From CBDBZL01 sp965213545 (lineage in GTDB: Bacteria; Pseudomonadota; Alphaproteobacteria; Sphingomonadales; Sphingomonadaceae), in assembly GCA_965213545.1 (NCBI GenBank), contig CBDBZL010000001.1, positions 434,001 through 498,000 of the forward strand: a DNA stretch of 64,000 nt. Reading direction: 5' to 3'. The notes beneath the pieces were generated by a model that made no database searches, had not been told where the DNA came from, and saw nothing but the letters and a program-made list of their open reading frames with translations. Numbering within the stretch: the stretch's first letter is position 1; each line of letters opens with the position of its first letter. Position numbers and translations under genes: made by a program. This document shows positions 54,046 to 63,170 of the stretch, one piece after another.

Positions 54046-54735
54046 ATGTCCGCACCCAAGCTGCTGCTGGTGGAGGATGATTGTGCCCTCGCCGAGCTGC
54101 TCGAATACCGGTTCGAATCGGAAGGCTATGACGTGCGCACCACCGCCGATGGTGACGACGCCATGGTCTATGCCAGCGAGGACCCGCCTGATCTCGTCAT
54201 CCTCGACTGGATGATAGAGGGCACCACCGGCATCGAGGTGTGTCGCCGCCTGCGCCGCGACAAGGCCACCGCGCATGTCCCCATCATCATGCTGACCGCG
54301 CGCGAGGGCGAGGACGACCGGGTACGCGGGCTTGAGACGGGCGCGGACGACTACGTCACCAAGCCTTTCAGCCCGCGCGAGCTATTGGCGCGCGTGTCGG
54401 CGGTGCTGCGCCGCGTGCGCCCGGCGCTGGCGGGCGAGACCATCGAGACAGGCGACATCAAGCTCGACCCGGTGGCGCACCGGGTGGAGCGGCGCGGGCG
54501 GCAATTGCAGATCGGCCCGACCGAATATCGGCTGCTCAAGTTCTTCATGGAACACCCCCGCCGCGTGTTCAGCCGCAACCAGCTATTGGACGCGGTGTGG
54601 GGCACCGGCAGCGAGATCGAGGAACGCACGGTCGACGTCCACATCCGCCGCCTGCGAAAGGCCATCACGCTGGACAACGCGCGCGACCCCATCCGCACGG
54701 TAAGGTCAGCGGGGTATGCGTTGGAGCCGGTTTAG
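54046..54735 (+). CDS. phoB: Phosphate-regulon response regulator PhoB
   Basis: A 229-residue OmpR-family regulator. The receiver domain has acidic EDD at the N terminus, phospho-acceptor D54 in VILDWMIEGTTG and MLTAREGEDDRVRGLETGADDYVTKPF. The winged-helix DNA-binding domain has GPTEYRLLKFFMEHP and ERTVDVHIRRLRKAI. It activates pst and other phosphate genes. The order phoR-pstSCAB-phoU-phoB matches other alphaproteobacteria. Confidence 0.95.
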   Translation: MSAPKLLLVEDDCALAELLEYRFESEGYDVRTTADGDDAMVYASEDPPDLVILDWMIEGTTGIEVCRRLRRDKATAHVPIIMLTAREGEDDRVRGLETGADDYVTKPFSPRELLARVSAVLRRVRPALAGETIETGDIKLDPVAHRVERRGRQLQIGPTEYRLLKFFMEHPRRVFSRNQLLDAVWGTGSEIEERTVDVHIRRLRKAITLDNARDPIRTVRSAGYALEPV

Positions 54736-54802
54736 AGATTGCTAGGCGAGCATTCACTCCCTCAGTCGCACTCAATTAGGCTGCTTCAATCCAAGACGTC
54801 GG

Positions 54803-55384
54803 TCACGTAACGGATCGCTTTCGAGAGGGGGGCTTTGGAAGATTAGCTCTCCGCTCTTCCTGCTGCGTTTTCCACACCAAATAGCCTTCCTCGTTATCGA
54901 GACGAGGATGATGTTCGCTAAAATCTGTCAACTCGTCACAATGACGGCAGTGATGCATTTGTGAAGCATCCTGGAAGTCCATTCCACACATACAGCCGCA
55001 GAACGGGCAGCATTCATAGATTTCGAGATCTGCCCAATGCCAGACACCAGCATATTCAGGCAGACCCTTCCGATCATGACTGACAATCTCGAAAACGTCG
55101 ATATTTCTGGCCACGAAACCGTCTATCCCGGCGCCCTGAAGGTCATTGAAAATGTCCGCCGGTTGCAGGGCAAACCATTCGCCTCCTACGTTTGCGTCGC
55201 AGTATTTGCGGTGAAGCTGTTTCTCTTTAATCCGGTCGTCATCTGAGCGAATCCAACCAACGATCTTTAGCTCCTTCGGGTTGCCGGTTTGTAGCTGATG
55301 TAGGCGTTGGCGCAGGTCACGCGCCCGGCCAATCTTCATCAACCACTGTCCACGCTCCTCTTGATGAACGAAATATACTGGCAT
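54803..55384 (-). CDS. GIY-YIG (T5orf172-type) protein with C-terminal zinc ribbon
   Basis: A 193-residue protein. The N-terminal ~75 residues form a T5orf172/Mug113-like GIY-YIG domain: MPVYFVHQEERGQWLMKIGRA, then RQRLHQLQTGNPKEL, and EKQLHRKYCDANVGGEWF. Residues ~125-155 hold a double CxxC-like zinc-binding region, with CCPFCGC and HHCRHC. The middle links them. The gene is lower in GC than its surroundings, suggesting transfer. GIY-YIG domains of this type occur in phage and defence genes; the role here is unknown. Confidence 0.75.
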   Translation of the reverse strand: MPVYFVHQEERGQWLMKIGRARDLRQRLHQLQTGNPKELKIVGWIRSDDDRIKEKQLHRKYCDANVGGEWFALQPADIFNDLQGAGIDGFVARNIDVFEIVSHDRKGLPEYAGVWHWADLEIYECCPFCGCMCGMDFQDASQMHHCRHCDELTDFSEHHPRLDNEEGYLVWKTQQEERRANLPKPPSRKRSVT

Positions 55385-55527
55385 TTCCTACACCCTATCT
55401 CGCCGCTACCCTCACATAGGCTCTTTACACCGTCGATCCCCCCGCACCCCGCTTGCCCGTTCATGGCAATGCGGCGCCCGGATGTGTTTTATCAACTAAC
55501 TGTGCGCGACTCGGCACAAGCGTGCCG

Positions 55528-56280
55528 CTACCGACAAACCCCGCCAAACCCCCGCGCTGCCTGGTCAAGGTGGAAGTGGTCGGCATGGGCGGTGTTGTAG
55601 TCGGGGGAGAGGACGGTGGCGAAAATGTCGCAGGCACCGCCGCGCACGGTGCGCAGGAAGGCCTCCTCGGCCTGCCCCTCGGCCCCCTCTCCGGCCCCCT
55701 CTTCAGCGGCACCGTCCCAGCCGGCGAGCACGCTGATGCGGCGGCCGTCGGCAAGGACGAAGGCGGCGATGTCGATGGCGTTGCCCGTCGCGTGCTCACT
55801 CCAGCGGCCGCTCTCGCCGCCGCCCACCCGCCGGCAGCTATAGGTGCCCAGATGCTCGATCCGCGCGAGCGGTGAGCCCAGGATCGTTTGCGCGGCGGGC
55901 TCGACCGATTGCCGCACCCACAATGCCACACCCGCCGCCACCGGGCAGGTGGTCGCCGGCGAACCCGGGACCAGCGGCGCGTCGGCAAGCATGATCCGGT
56001 CGGGCCGCGCGCACGCCCCCTCGCCCGTCGGTGCCAGCGCCTCGAAGGCGATACCGCTGCGCTCGAGCACCGCGCGGCACTGGGCGGGATCGGAGCGCAG
56101 CGCGGCCAGCTTGGTCTTGGTCGCCCAGCCCGGCGGGTCGGTCAGGTCGAGCGGCGCCCAGGGATCATGCTGCGGATGGTCGGCCAGCCAGGCGCGCGCG
56201 GCAATGAGCAGCGCGGCCAGCATCAGCAGCACGATGATCGCCCGGTCGAGCGCGTGGCCGGATTGGCGGGAGCGCGCCAT
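55528..56280 (-). CDS. Extensin-like family protein
   Basis: A 250-residue protein with an N-terminal signal anchor (~13-32) and an extensin-like C-terminal domain. The domain has conserved cysteines (CRAVLERSGIAFEAL, then ACARPDRIMLADAP, TCPVAAGVALWV) and the metal-site sequence SEHATGNAIDIAAF followed by ADHFHLD near the end. Such proteins resemble LAS-type peptidases; activity is untested. An acidic low-complexity stretch (EEGAGEGAEGQAEE) is an unusual insertion. It is 3 bp after dnaE2 and may be co-transcribed. Confidence 0.9.
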   Translation of the reverse strand: MARSRQSGHALDRAIIVLLMLAALLIAARAWLADHPQHDPWAPLDLTDPPGWATKTKLAALRSDPAQCRAVLERSGIAFEALAPTGEGACARPDRIMLADAPLVPGSPATTCPVAAGVALWVRQSVEPAAQTILGSPLARIEHLGTYSCRRVGGGESGRWSEHATGNAIDIAAFVLADGRRISVLAGWDGAAEEGAGEGAEGQAEEAFLRTVRGGACDIFATVLSPDYNTAHADHFHLDQAARGFGGVCR

Positions 56281-56283
56281 CGG

Positions 56284-59200
56284 TCAGTGAAAGTCGCGCG
56301 ACTTGGGGATGATCCGGGCATCGCGCGGATGGCCACCCTGGATATGCCCGCATTCGCGGTTGCCCGCCGGCGGCGGCTGCCATGGATCGATGGGTGGAGG
56401 ATCGATCGGCAGCGGGTCCACGCGCGGAGACTCTTCGGACGGGGGTTCCTGGGGCTTGACCTCGGCACGCGAACGCTTGCCGGGCGCGGCATTACCCGAT
56501 CGCCCGGTATAGGGATCGTCCGTGCCCTCACGCAAATCCTCGCGCGGGCCGAACTTGGCGGGCAGCGGGTTGTTGACATGGTCCGCCCGGGCAACCGGCG
56601 ACTGGAGCAAGTCGTCCGACAACAGCCGCAACCGGTCGGTCGCATCGGTCATATGCTGGGCGATGACGTGGATCACCTCGTCGTCATATTCGACCCGGCC
56701 GCGCACCTCCATCAGTCGCGCGCCCATCACCACGCGGCGGTATTTCTCCTTCAGATGCGGCCAGACGACCAGGTTGATGACGCCGGTCTCGTCCTCCAGC
56801 GTGATGAAGCACACCCCCTTGGCGCTGCCCGGACGCTGGCGGATCAGCACCACGCCCGCCACCTGCATCATGGAGCGGAACTTGCGGTCCCTCAGGTCGC
56901 AGGCGCGCACGAAGCCGCGCTCGGCCAGCGGTGCGCGCAGGAAGGCGAGCGGATGCGCCTTCAGGCTGAGGCGGGTGGTCTGGTAATCGGTCACCACCTC
57001 CTCGCTGAGCGGCATTGCCGGGAGCGCGGTGCGGCTGCGCTCGGCGCCCTCCTCGCGCGCGGCGGCGGCGCGGAACAGCGGCAGGTCGGGCAGCGCGACC
57101 AGGCTGCGCGCATCCCACAATGCCTGGCGGCGGGAGAGGCCGAGCGATTGGAAGCAATCGGCGGATGCGAGCCGCTCGATATGACCAGGGCCAAGCCCGG
57201 CCCGCTCGCGCAGCGCGGCCACATCGGAGAAGGGCCCGTGCTCGGCACGCGCGGCGATGAGCCTGGCCGCGACATGCTCGGGCAATCCGTCGATCTGCCG
57301 CAGACCCAGCCGCAGCGCGAGATGCCGGTCCAGCCTGCCCCCGGTGCCCCGGCGCACCGTCCGCTCGCCGGTTTCCTCGAGCGTGCAGTCCCAGTCCGAC
57401 AGGTTCACGTCCACCGGCAGCACCGCCACGCCATGCTCCGCCGCATCCCTCACGATCTGGGCGGGGGCATAGAACCCCATCGGTTGCGAATTGAGCAGCG
57501 CGCAGCCGAAGGCGGCGGGAAAGTGGCACTTGAGCCAGCTCGAGACATAGACCAGGTGCGCGAAGCTGGCCGCATGGCTTTCGGGAAAGCCGTATTCGCC
57601 AAAGCCCCGGATCTGGTTGAAGCAGCGCTGGGCGAAATCGCGGTCGTAGCCGCGGCCCACCATGCGCTCGACCATCATGTCCTGAAGTTCATCGACCATG
57701 CCGCGGCTGCGGAAAGTGGCCATCGCCTTCCTCAACCGGTTGGCCTCGATGCTGGAGAACCTGGCCGCATCGAGCGCGATCTTCATCGCCTGCTCCTGGA
57801 AGATCGGCACGCCCAGCGTCCGGCCCAGGATGCTCGAGAGCTCATCGGGCGGACCATGTTCGGGGCCGGGCGCGGGGATCACCACCTGCTCCTCGCCGCG
57901 CCGGCGCTTCAGGTAGGGGTGGACCATGTCGCCCTGGATGGGTCCCGGCCGCACGATCGCCACCTGGATGACCAGGTCGTAGAACTCGCGCGGGCGTAGC
58001 CGGGGCAGCATGTTCATCTGCGCGCGGCTCTCGACCTGGAACACGCCGAGCGAATCGCCCTTGCGCAGCATGGCGTAGGTCTCGGGATCCTCGCGCGGGA
58101 CGCTGGCCAGGGTCAGCGTGCGATCGTGGTGGTCCTCGAGCAGATCGAGACATTTCCTGATGCAGGTCAGCATGCCCAGCGCCAGCACATCCACCTTGAG
58201 GATGCCCAGCGCATCGATGTCGTCCTTGTCCCATTCGATGAAGCTGCGCTCAGGCATGGCGCCATTGCCGATCGGTACGGTCTGGGTCAGCGGGCCGTCG
58301 GTCAGGATGAACCCGCCGACATGCTGCGAGAGATGGCGCGGCATGCCGATCATCTGGCTGGTGAGCTTGAGCACGCGCACCAGGTGCGGATCCGCGGTGT
58401 CCATGCCGGTCTCGGCGACATGCGCTTCGCCGATCTCCTTGCCCCAGCCGCCCCATACGGTGCGTGCCAGCGCGGCGGTGACATCCTCGGTCAACCCCAT
58501 CGCCTTGCCCACCTCGCGGATCGCCATGCGCGGGCGGTAATGGATGACCGTGGCGCACAGCCCGGCGCGGTGGCGGCCGTATTTGCGGTAGATGTACTGG
58601 ATCACCTCCTCGCGTCGCTCGTGCTCGAAATCCACATCGATATCGGGCGGTTCGCGGCGTTCCTCGGAGATGAACCGGTCGAACAGCAGCGCGTGCTTGG
58701 CGGGGTCGACGCTGGTTATGCCTAGGCAATAGCACACCGCCGAATTGGCCGCCGAGCCGCGCCCCTGGCACAATATCGGCGGATCGACCGAGCGCGCGTA
58801 ATCGACGATGTCCTTGATGGTAAGGAAATAGCGCGCCAGATCGAGCTTGGCGATCAGCGCCAGCTCGCGTTCCAGCGTGATGCGCACGGCCTCGGGCAGG
58901 CCATCGGGATAGCGCCAGTCCGCGCCCTTCCAGGTCTCCTGAACAAGGAAATCCTGCGGGCATTTACCATTCGGCAGGATTTCGGTGGGATATTCGTATC
59001 GCAGCTCATCGAGGCTGAAGGTGCAGGCATCGGCCAGCTCGCGCGTGGCGGTGATGGCATGCGGCCAGCGGGCGAACAGGCGCTGCATCTCGGCCGGCGA
59101 CTTCAGGTGGCGCTCGGCATTGGCGTGAAGCAGGTGGCCGGCCGCCGCCACCGTGGTCTTATGGCGGATAGCCGTCATCACGTCCTGCAACGGCCGGCGA

Positions 59201-60051
59201 TCGGGCGCATGGTAGAGCACCTCGTTGGTGGCCAGCAGGCGCAGCCCGTTGGCCCGCGCGAGTGCGTCGAGCCGGTCGATCCGGGCGATGTCGCTGCCGC
59301 GATAAAGATAGCTCGCTGCTATATGGCGAAGGGTGGAGAGCTGGCGCACGAGGTGGGAGAGGAGGTCGGCGAAGGGGGCAGTGAGGTTTGCCTTCCTCTC
59401 TTCGTCAGCCCGGCCACCGAGCCGGGGCCCCGCTTCCCCCCGCCGCGCAGCAGGAAGAATGCGGGACCCCGGATCATGTCCGGGGTGACGAAAAATGGGA
59501 AAGGGGACGACATTGCTCTCAACATCGATGGTGAACTCGCGCTCGAGATCGTCGGGTGGCAGCAGGACGAGCCGCACTTCACCCGCGCCTTCGTCCTGCG
59601 AACCGGGGCCGGCAAGGTGTTCGGCCAGCATCGCCAGATCGATATCGCACGCGCCCTTGTCCTGCCATTCGCCTTCGAGCGTGGTCATGCGGCCGGCGGA
59701 AATCAGCCGGGTGAGCCGGCCATAGGCGGCGCGGGTGGTGGGATAGGCAAGGAACGCGAGCCCTTCGGTGGTCTCGATCCGCGTGCCGATCACTGGGCGC
59801 AGCTTGAGCGTGCTGGCTTCGGTATGGACGCGCACCACGCCGGCCATGGAATTGGCATCGGCAATCCCGATTGCGTCATAGCCCAATGCGCGCGCGGTGA
59901 GCACCAGGTCCACCGCATCCGAAGCGCCGCGCAGGAAGCTGAAATTGGAGACCAGGCCAAGCTCGACGAACGGCGCGCGTGGCGGCGCGTCGATCAGGTC
60001 GGGATCAAGCTCGATCCGGCGCTTGTCGGGTGTAAGTGGAGCGTCGGGCAT
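56284..60051 (-). CDS. dnaE2: Error-prone DNA polymerase DnaE2
   Basis: A 1255-residue C-family polymerase, longer than the usual ~1080-1150. The PHP domain opens ELGLVSNFSFLRGASDA and the palm has CQGRGSAANSAVCY and PPDIDVDFEHERREEV. It ends HPRDARIIPKSRDFH, the DnaE2 tail. GGGAGGTGA precedes the ATG. Residues ~187-217 are a palindromic-repeat insertion (FRHPGHDPGSR...), and a proline-rich stretch near residue 1210 adds length. With ImuB it does mutagenic translesion synthesis. It follows udgX on the same strand. Confidence 0.95.
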   Translation of the reverse strand: MPDAPLTPDKRRIELDPDLIDAPPRAPFVELGLVSNFSFLRGASDAVDLVLTARALGYDAIGIADANSMAGVVRVHTEASTLKLRPVIGTRIETTEGLAFLAYPTTRAAYGRLTRLISAGRMTTLEGEWQDKGACDIDLAMLAEHLAGPGSQDEGAGEVRLVLLPPDDLEREFTIDVESNVVPFPIFRHPGHDPGSRILPAARRGEAGPRLGGRADEERKANLTAPFADLLSHLVRQLSTLRHIAASYLYRGSDIARIDRLDALARANGLRLLATNEVLYHAPDRRPLQDVMTAIRHKTTVAAAGHLLHANAERHLKSPAEMQRLFARWPHAITATRELADACTFSLDELRYEYPTEILPNGKCPQDFLVQETWKGADWRYPDGLPEAVRITLERELALIAKLDLARYFLTIKDIVDYARSVDPPILCQGRGSAANSAVCYCLGITSVDPAKHALLFDRFISEERREPPDIDVDFEHERREEVIQYIYRKYGRHRAGLCATVIHYRPRMAIREVGKAMGLTEDVTAALARTVWGGWGKEIGEAHVAETGMDTADPHLVRVLKLTSQMIGMPRHLSQHVGGFILTDGPLTQTVPIGNGAMPERSFIEWDKDDIDALGILKVDVLALGMLTCIRKCLDLLEDHHDRTLTLASVPREDPETYAMLRKGDSLGVFQVESRAQMNMLPRLRPREFYDLVIQVAIVRPGPIQGDMVHPYLKRRRGEEQVVIPAPGPEHGPPDELSSILGRTLGVPIFQEQAMKIALDAARFSSIEANRLRKAMATFRSRGMVDELQDMMVERMVGRGYDRDFAQRCFNQIRGFGEYGFPESHAASFAHLVYVSSWLKCHFPAAFGCALLNSQPMGFYAPAQIVRDAAEHGVAVLPVDVNLSDWDCTLEETGERTVRRGTGGRLDRHLALRLGLRQIDGLPEHVAARLIAARAEHGPFSDVAALRERAGLGPGHIERLASADCFQSLGLSRRQALWDARSLVALPDLPLFRAAAAREEGAERSRTALPAMPLSEEVVTDYQTTRLSLKAHPLAFLRAPLAERGFVRACDLRDRKFRSMMQVAGVVLIRQRPGSAKGVCFITLEDETGVINLVVWPHLKEKYRRVVMGARLMEVRGRVEYDDEVIHVIAQHMTDATDRLRLLSDDLLQSPVARADHVNNPLPAKFGPREDLREGTDDPYTGRSGNAAPGKRSRAEVKPQEPPSEESPRVDPLPIDPPPIDPWQPPPAGNRECGHIQGGHPRDARIIPKSRDFH
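59401..59492. repeat. Palindromic repeat inserted in frame in dnaE2
   Basis: A ~92-bp imperfect palindrome with 13-bp terminal inverted arms, TTCGTCAGCCCGG and CCGGGGTGACGAA (one mismatch), and internal GGGGCCCCGC / GCGGGACCCC arms. It lies inside the PHP-domain coding region of dnaE2 and encodes the dispersed peptide beginning FRHPGHDPGSR. The frame stays open. Confidence 0.8.
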
Positions 60052-60076
60052 AGGTTCACCTCCCTCTCACCCTCGT

Positions 60077-60180
60077 CATTGCGGTGCGGTGCGCAAGCGA
60101 AGCTGGCAGCGGCCAATCCCGGCCCCCCGGACGTCAGGCGATCCGCCCGTCGATCGCCGCGCCGCGCTCCTCGCGATGAC
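60077..60180. repeat. Degenerate palindromic repeat between dnaE2 and udgX
   Basis: The arms begin GTCATTGCG (60077-60085) and end CGCGATGAC (60172-60180), inverted with mismatches, around a ~85-bp centre. It resembles a second type of dispersed repeat. The 146-bp gap it fills is the only spacer between udgX and dnaE2. Confidence 0.6.
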
Positions 60181-60197
60181 CATGGCGGGACCGGCGT

Positions 60198-61688
60198 TCA
60201 CCCCGCAAGTTCCGCCAGCCGCTCCCTCACCGCGGCAAGGTCGGCATCGAACAGCCGCTGCTGCTCCTCGCGCGCCGCCCCATCGAGCCTGAGCAGGTAG
60301 GAGGGATGCGCGGTGACCCACAGCTCGCTGCCATCCTTCAGCGCCAGCGGCTGCCCGCGCGCCTTGGAGATGCTCACCGTCTTGCCGAGCAGGCCGCGCG
60401 CGGCCGAGGCGCCCAGCGCAAGCACCAGCTTGGGCTGGACGACCGCGCGCTCGGCCTCGTTCCACCAGCGGCAGATGTCGATCTCCTTGGCGGTGGGTGA
60501 CTGGTGCAGCCGCCGCTTGCCGCGATTGACATATTTGAAATGCTTGACCGCATTGGTGACGTAGGTCTCGCGCCGGTCGATGCCGGCGCGCGTCAGACCC
60601 TGATCGAGCACCTGGCCGGCGGGGCCGACGAAGGGCCGCCCGGTCTGGTCCTCCACATCGCCCGGCTGCTCGCCCACGATCATCAGGGGCGCATCGCGCG
60701 GCCCCTCGCCCATCACCGCTTGATTGTCGAGCTCGCCGATCGGGCATTTGCGGCAGGCGTGGATGGCCTTGTCGATCGCCTCGAGCGTCTCGGGCCGCTC
60801 ATCGAATTCCCCAGGAAACATGGATTTGCCTGTCTCCACCATTCTCGCCTCTCGTGCCTGCGCGCCCGCCACCAGCTCGGGAATGAGCGCGGCCTCGGGC
60901 ATGTTCTTCCAGTATTTGCGGGGCATTTCCTTCAGCATCGCCCCGACCTTCAAACGCGCGGGATTGAAGATGGATGCGTAATAGCTGCGCCACAGGTCCT
61001 CGGTCGGATCACCCGAAGGCGCATCCTCGCGCCGGGCGGGAGGGCCTTCGGACAGCGTGTCGCCGTCCCAGTGCAGCGACCCGGCGGGCGTCAGGATCGA
61101 CCAGTGCATGTTGGCGAACCGGCGCACGAAGAAACCGGCATTGGCACGCAGGATATGATGCTCGGGCTCGAACCAGGCGATGTAGTGCGCCTCGGGCCCG
61201 CCCTCCGCCCCGGGCGCCCCTTGTGTCTCTTGAGCCTCGACCAGTCGGAAGCGGACAAAGGCGCGCATCTTGTGGATATCGCGCCGGACCTGGCGGGCCA
61301 GCTCGTCGAGCCGCCGCACATCGGCATCGGCGCGATCCTCCAGCACGCGCGGATTGCGCTGGTGACGCCACAACAGCCGGTAGAGCAGCGCGAAACGCTC
61401 GGGCTCCGCATGGCAGATGGCGGATTTGGCCAGCGCAATGAACGGCTTGCTCGCGCGCACCATCGGCGCATCGGCGGGCGGCACGGGCAGACGCGTATCA
61501 CCGCCCGCATAGTCGCGCGAGGTGAACAGCGAGCCATTGCCACCCGGCCCCACCCAGGCGACCCGGTCGGGCGGAACATCGCACTGGACCAGGCCACGCG
61601 CCCGCTCGCGCCAGAACGCGAAATCATCGGGTTCGGGAAGCTGAACGACGTGATAGGCGCCCAGCTTGACGTGCTGGAGCGCGGTCAC
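60198..61688 (-). CDS. udgX: UdgX-family uracil-DNA binding protein with N-terminal DUF4130 domain
   Basis: A 496-residue fusion from the GTG at 61688, behind GGGAGGGG. Residues ~1-250 are a DUF4130-type domain. The C-terminal half is a UDG with GEQPGDVEDQTGRPFVGPAG (~339-358). It contains the UdgX-specific KRRLHQSP loop, where H395 corresponds to the histidine that forms a covalent bond with uracil-derived sites in mycobacterial UdgX, and ends with the HPSYLLRL motif. The UDG-linked radical SAM gene is just upstream, and dnaE2 is downstream. Confidence 0.92.
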   Translation of the reverse strand: MTALQHVKLGAYHVVQLPEPDDFAFWRERARGLVQCDVPPDRVAWVGPGGNGSLFTSRDYAGGDTRLPVPPADAPMVRASKPFIALAKSAICHAEPERFALLYRLLWRHQRNPRVLEDRADADVRRLDELARQVRRDIHKMRAFVRFRLVEAQETQGAPGAEGGPEAHYIAWFEPEHHILRANAGFFVRRFANMHWSILTPAGSLHWDGDTLSEGPPARREDAPSGDPTEDLWRSYYASIFNPARLKVGAMLKEMPRKYWKNMPEAALIPELVAGAQAREARMVETGKSMFPGEFDERPETLEAIDKAIHACRKCPIGELDNQAVMGEGPRDAPLMIVGEQPGDVEDQTGRPFVGPAGQVLDQGLTRAGIDRRETYVTNAVKHFKYVNRGKRRLHQSPTAKEIDICRWWNEAERAVVQPKLVLALGASAARGLLGKTVSISKARGQPLALKDGSELWVTAHPSYLLRLDGAAREEQQRLFDADLAAVRERLAELAG

Positions 61689-61743
61689 GCCCCTCCCCCG
61701 CCCCTCGAGCCCGGCCGGCAAGACCGCGACAAATCCCGGACGA

Positions 61744-62991
61744 TCACGCGGCGAACAGTTCGAGCTGATCCTGCCGGGGAGCAAGCAAGCTGCGCAGGTC
61801 GGCCCGGTCGGTCAGCGCGGTCGGGCGCCAATCGCTGGCCTCGATGAACGGGCGCACCTTGGCGACCGACACCGTCAGCCGTCCGACATCCTCCAGCCGC
61901 AGCACCCGGTAGCGGCGCGAGGCGATCAGCGCGTCGACCGCCTTCACCCCCAGTCCCGGCACGCGCAGCAGCGCCTCGCGCGGAGCCTTGTTGACATCGA
62001 CCGGGAACCGCTCGCGGAACTTCAGCGCCCAGGCGAGCTTGGGATCGATGTCGAGCGGCAGGTTGCCGTCCTCGCCGGTCGCCTGCATCACCTCGCCCGG
62101 CGCATAGCCATAGAAGCGCATCAGCCAGTCGGACTGGTAGAGCCGATGCTCGCGGATCAGCGGCGGGCGCTTCAGCGGCAGCACCGCCGAGGCGTCGGGA
62201 ATGGGCGAGAACGCCGAATAATAGACGCGGCGCAGACGGAAGCTGTCATACAGCCGGCTCGCCTTGCCTACGATATCGGCATCGGTAGCCGCATCGGCGC
62301 CGATGATCATCTGGGTCGACTGCCCCGCCGGCGCGAAGCGGGGGGCGTGCTTGAAGCGCTTCTTCTCGTCCTTGGCGAGGGCGATGGCCTGCTTCATCCC
62401 GCCCATCGCGCCCTCGATCCGGCGGGCGTCCTTGTCGGGTGCCAGCCGCGTCAGCCCGGCATCGGTTGGCAGTTCGACATTGATCGAGACCCGGTCGGCG
62501 TAAAGCCCCGCCTGGTGGACCAGTTCGGGCGCCGCATCGGGAATGGTCTTGAGATGGATATAGCCGCGAAAATCGTGTTCATCGCGCAGCAGCCGGGCCA
62601 CCTCGACCAGCTGCTCCATCGTGTGGTCGGGGCTTTTGACGATCCCCGAGGACAGGAACAGCCCCTCGATATAATTGCGCCGGTAGAAGGCCAGCGTCAG
62701 GTCGACCACCTCGGCCGGAGTGAAGCGCGCGCGGCGCACGTTCGAGCTCTTGCGGTTGATGCAATAGTGGCAATCGAAGATGCAGTGGTTGGTCAGCAGC
62801 ACCTTCAGCAGCGAGATGCAGCGGCCATCGGGCGCATAGGCGTGGCAGATGCCCATCCCCTCGGTCGAGCCGATGCCCTTGGCGCTGCCCTTGGACGAGC
62901 GCTTGGCGGTGCCCGACGAAGCGCAGGACGCGTCGTATTTGGCCGCATCCGCCAGCACTTCCAGCTTCTCGAGAATCGTCGGCTCGGTCAT
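61744..62991 (-). CDS. UDG-linked radical SAM protein, putative DNA modification/repair
   Basis: A 415-residue radical SAM enzyme from the ATG at 62991. The [4Fe-4S] motif is CIFDCHYC, preceded by a conserved N-terminal SSGTAKRSSKGS region. The C-terminal ~70 residues contain a helix-hairpin-helix DNA-binding motif (LLRVPGLGVKAVDALI). This is the family seen next to DUF4130/UDG genes; its reaction is unknown. A LexA box lies 14 bp upstream of the start. It is 55 bp upstream of udgX. Confidence 0.9.
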   Translation of the reverse strand: MTEPTILEKLEVLADAAKYDASCASSGTAKRSSKGSAKGIGSTEGMGICHAYAPDGRCISLLKVLLTNHCIFDCHYCINRKSSNVRRARFTPAEVVDLTLAFYRRNYIEGLFLSSGIVKSPDHTMEQLVEVARLLRDEHDFRGYIHLKTIPDAAPELVHQAGLYADRVSINVELPTDAGLTRLAPDKDARRIEGAMGGMKQAIALAKDEKKRFKHAPRFAPAGQSTQMIIGADAATDADIVGKASRLYDSFRLRRVYYSAFSPIPDASAVLPLKRPPLIREHRLYQSDWLMRFYGYAPGEVMQATGEDGNLPLDIDPKLAWALKFRERFPVDVNKAPREALLRVPGLGVKAVDALIASRRYRVLRLEDVGRLTVSVAKVRPFIEASDWRPTALTDRADLRSLLAPRQDQLELFAA

Positions 62992-63005
62992 GTCGCTCCT
63001 TGTCC

Positions 63006-63020
63006 GTTCCTTATATGTTC
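63006..63020 (-). promoter_or_regulatory. LexA (SOS) box upstream of the radical SAM-udgX-dnaE2 unit
   Basis: GTTC CTTATAT GTTC fits the alphaproteobacterial LexA consensus GTTC-N7-GTTC exactly, with the AT-rich spacer usual for true sites. It ends 14 bp before the radical SAM start on the minus strand. It predicts damage-inducible control of the genes downstream. Confidence 0.8.
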
Positions 63021-63170
63021 GCCCGGGGGATGCGCAACCCGATTTCCAACACCACGCCCGCCACGGGTCCGCGAGGCAGCCAGTCGGGATGGGGAACGAA
63101 ACAGTTTTCGCTCGTGTTCCAGGTTTTGCCGCCCTCGTGGGTCTGGATGATCGGGACAAGGCGAGACCGC

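Noticed and set aside
55888..57999. Plus-strand 703-codon frame opposite extensin and dnaE2
   Set aside because: It is antisense to motifs of DnaE2, with repetitive Arg/Gly/Ala composition and no domain.
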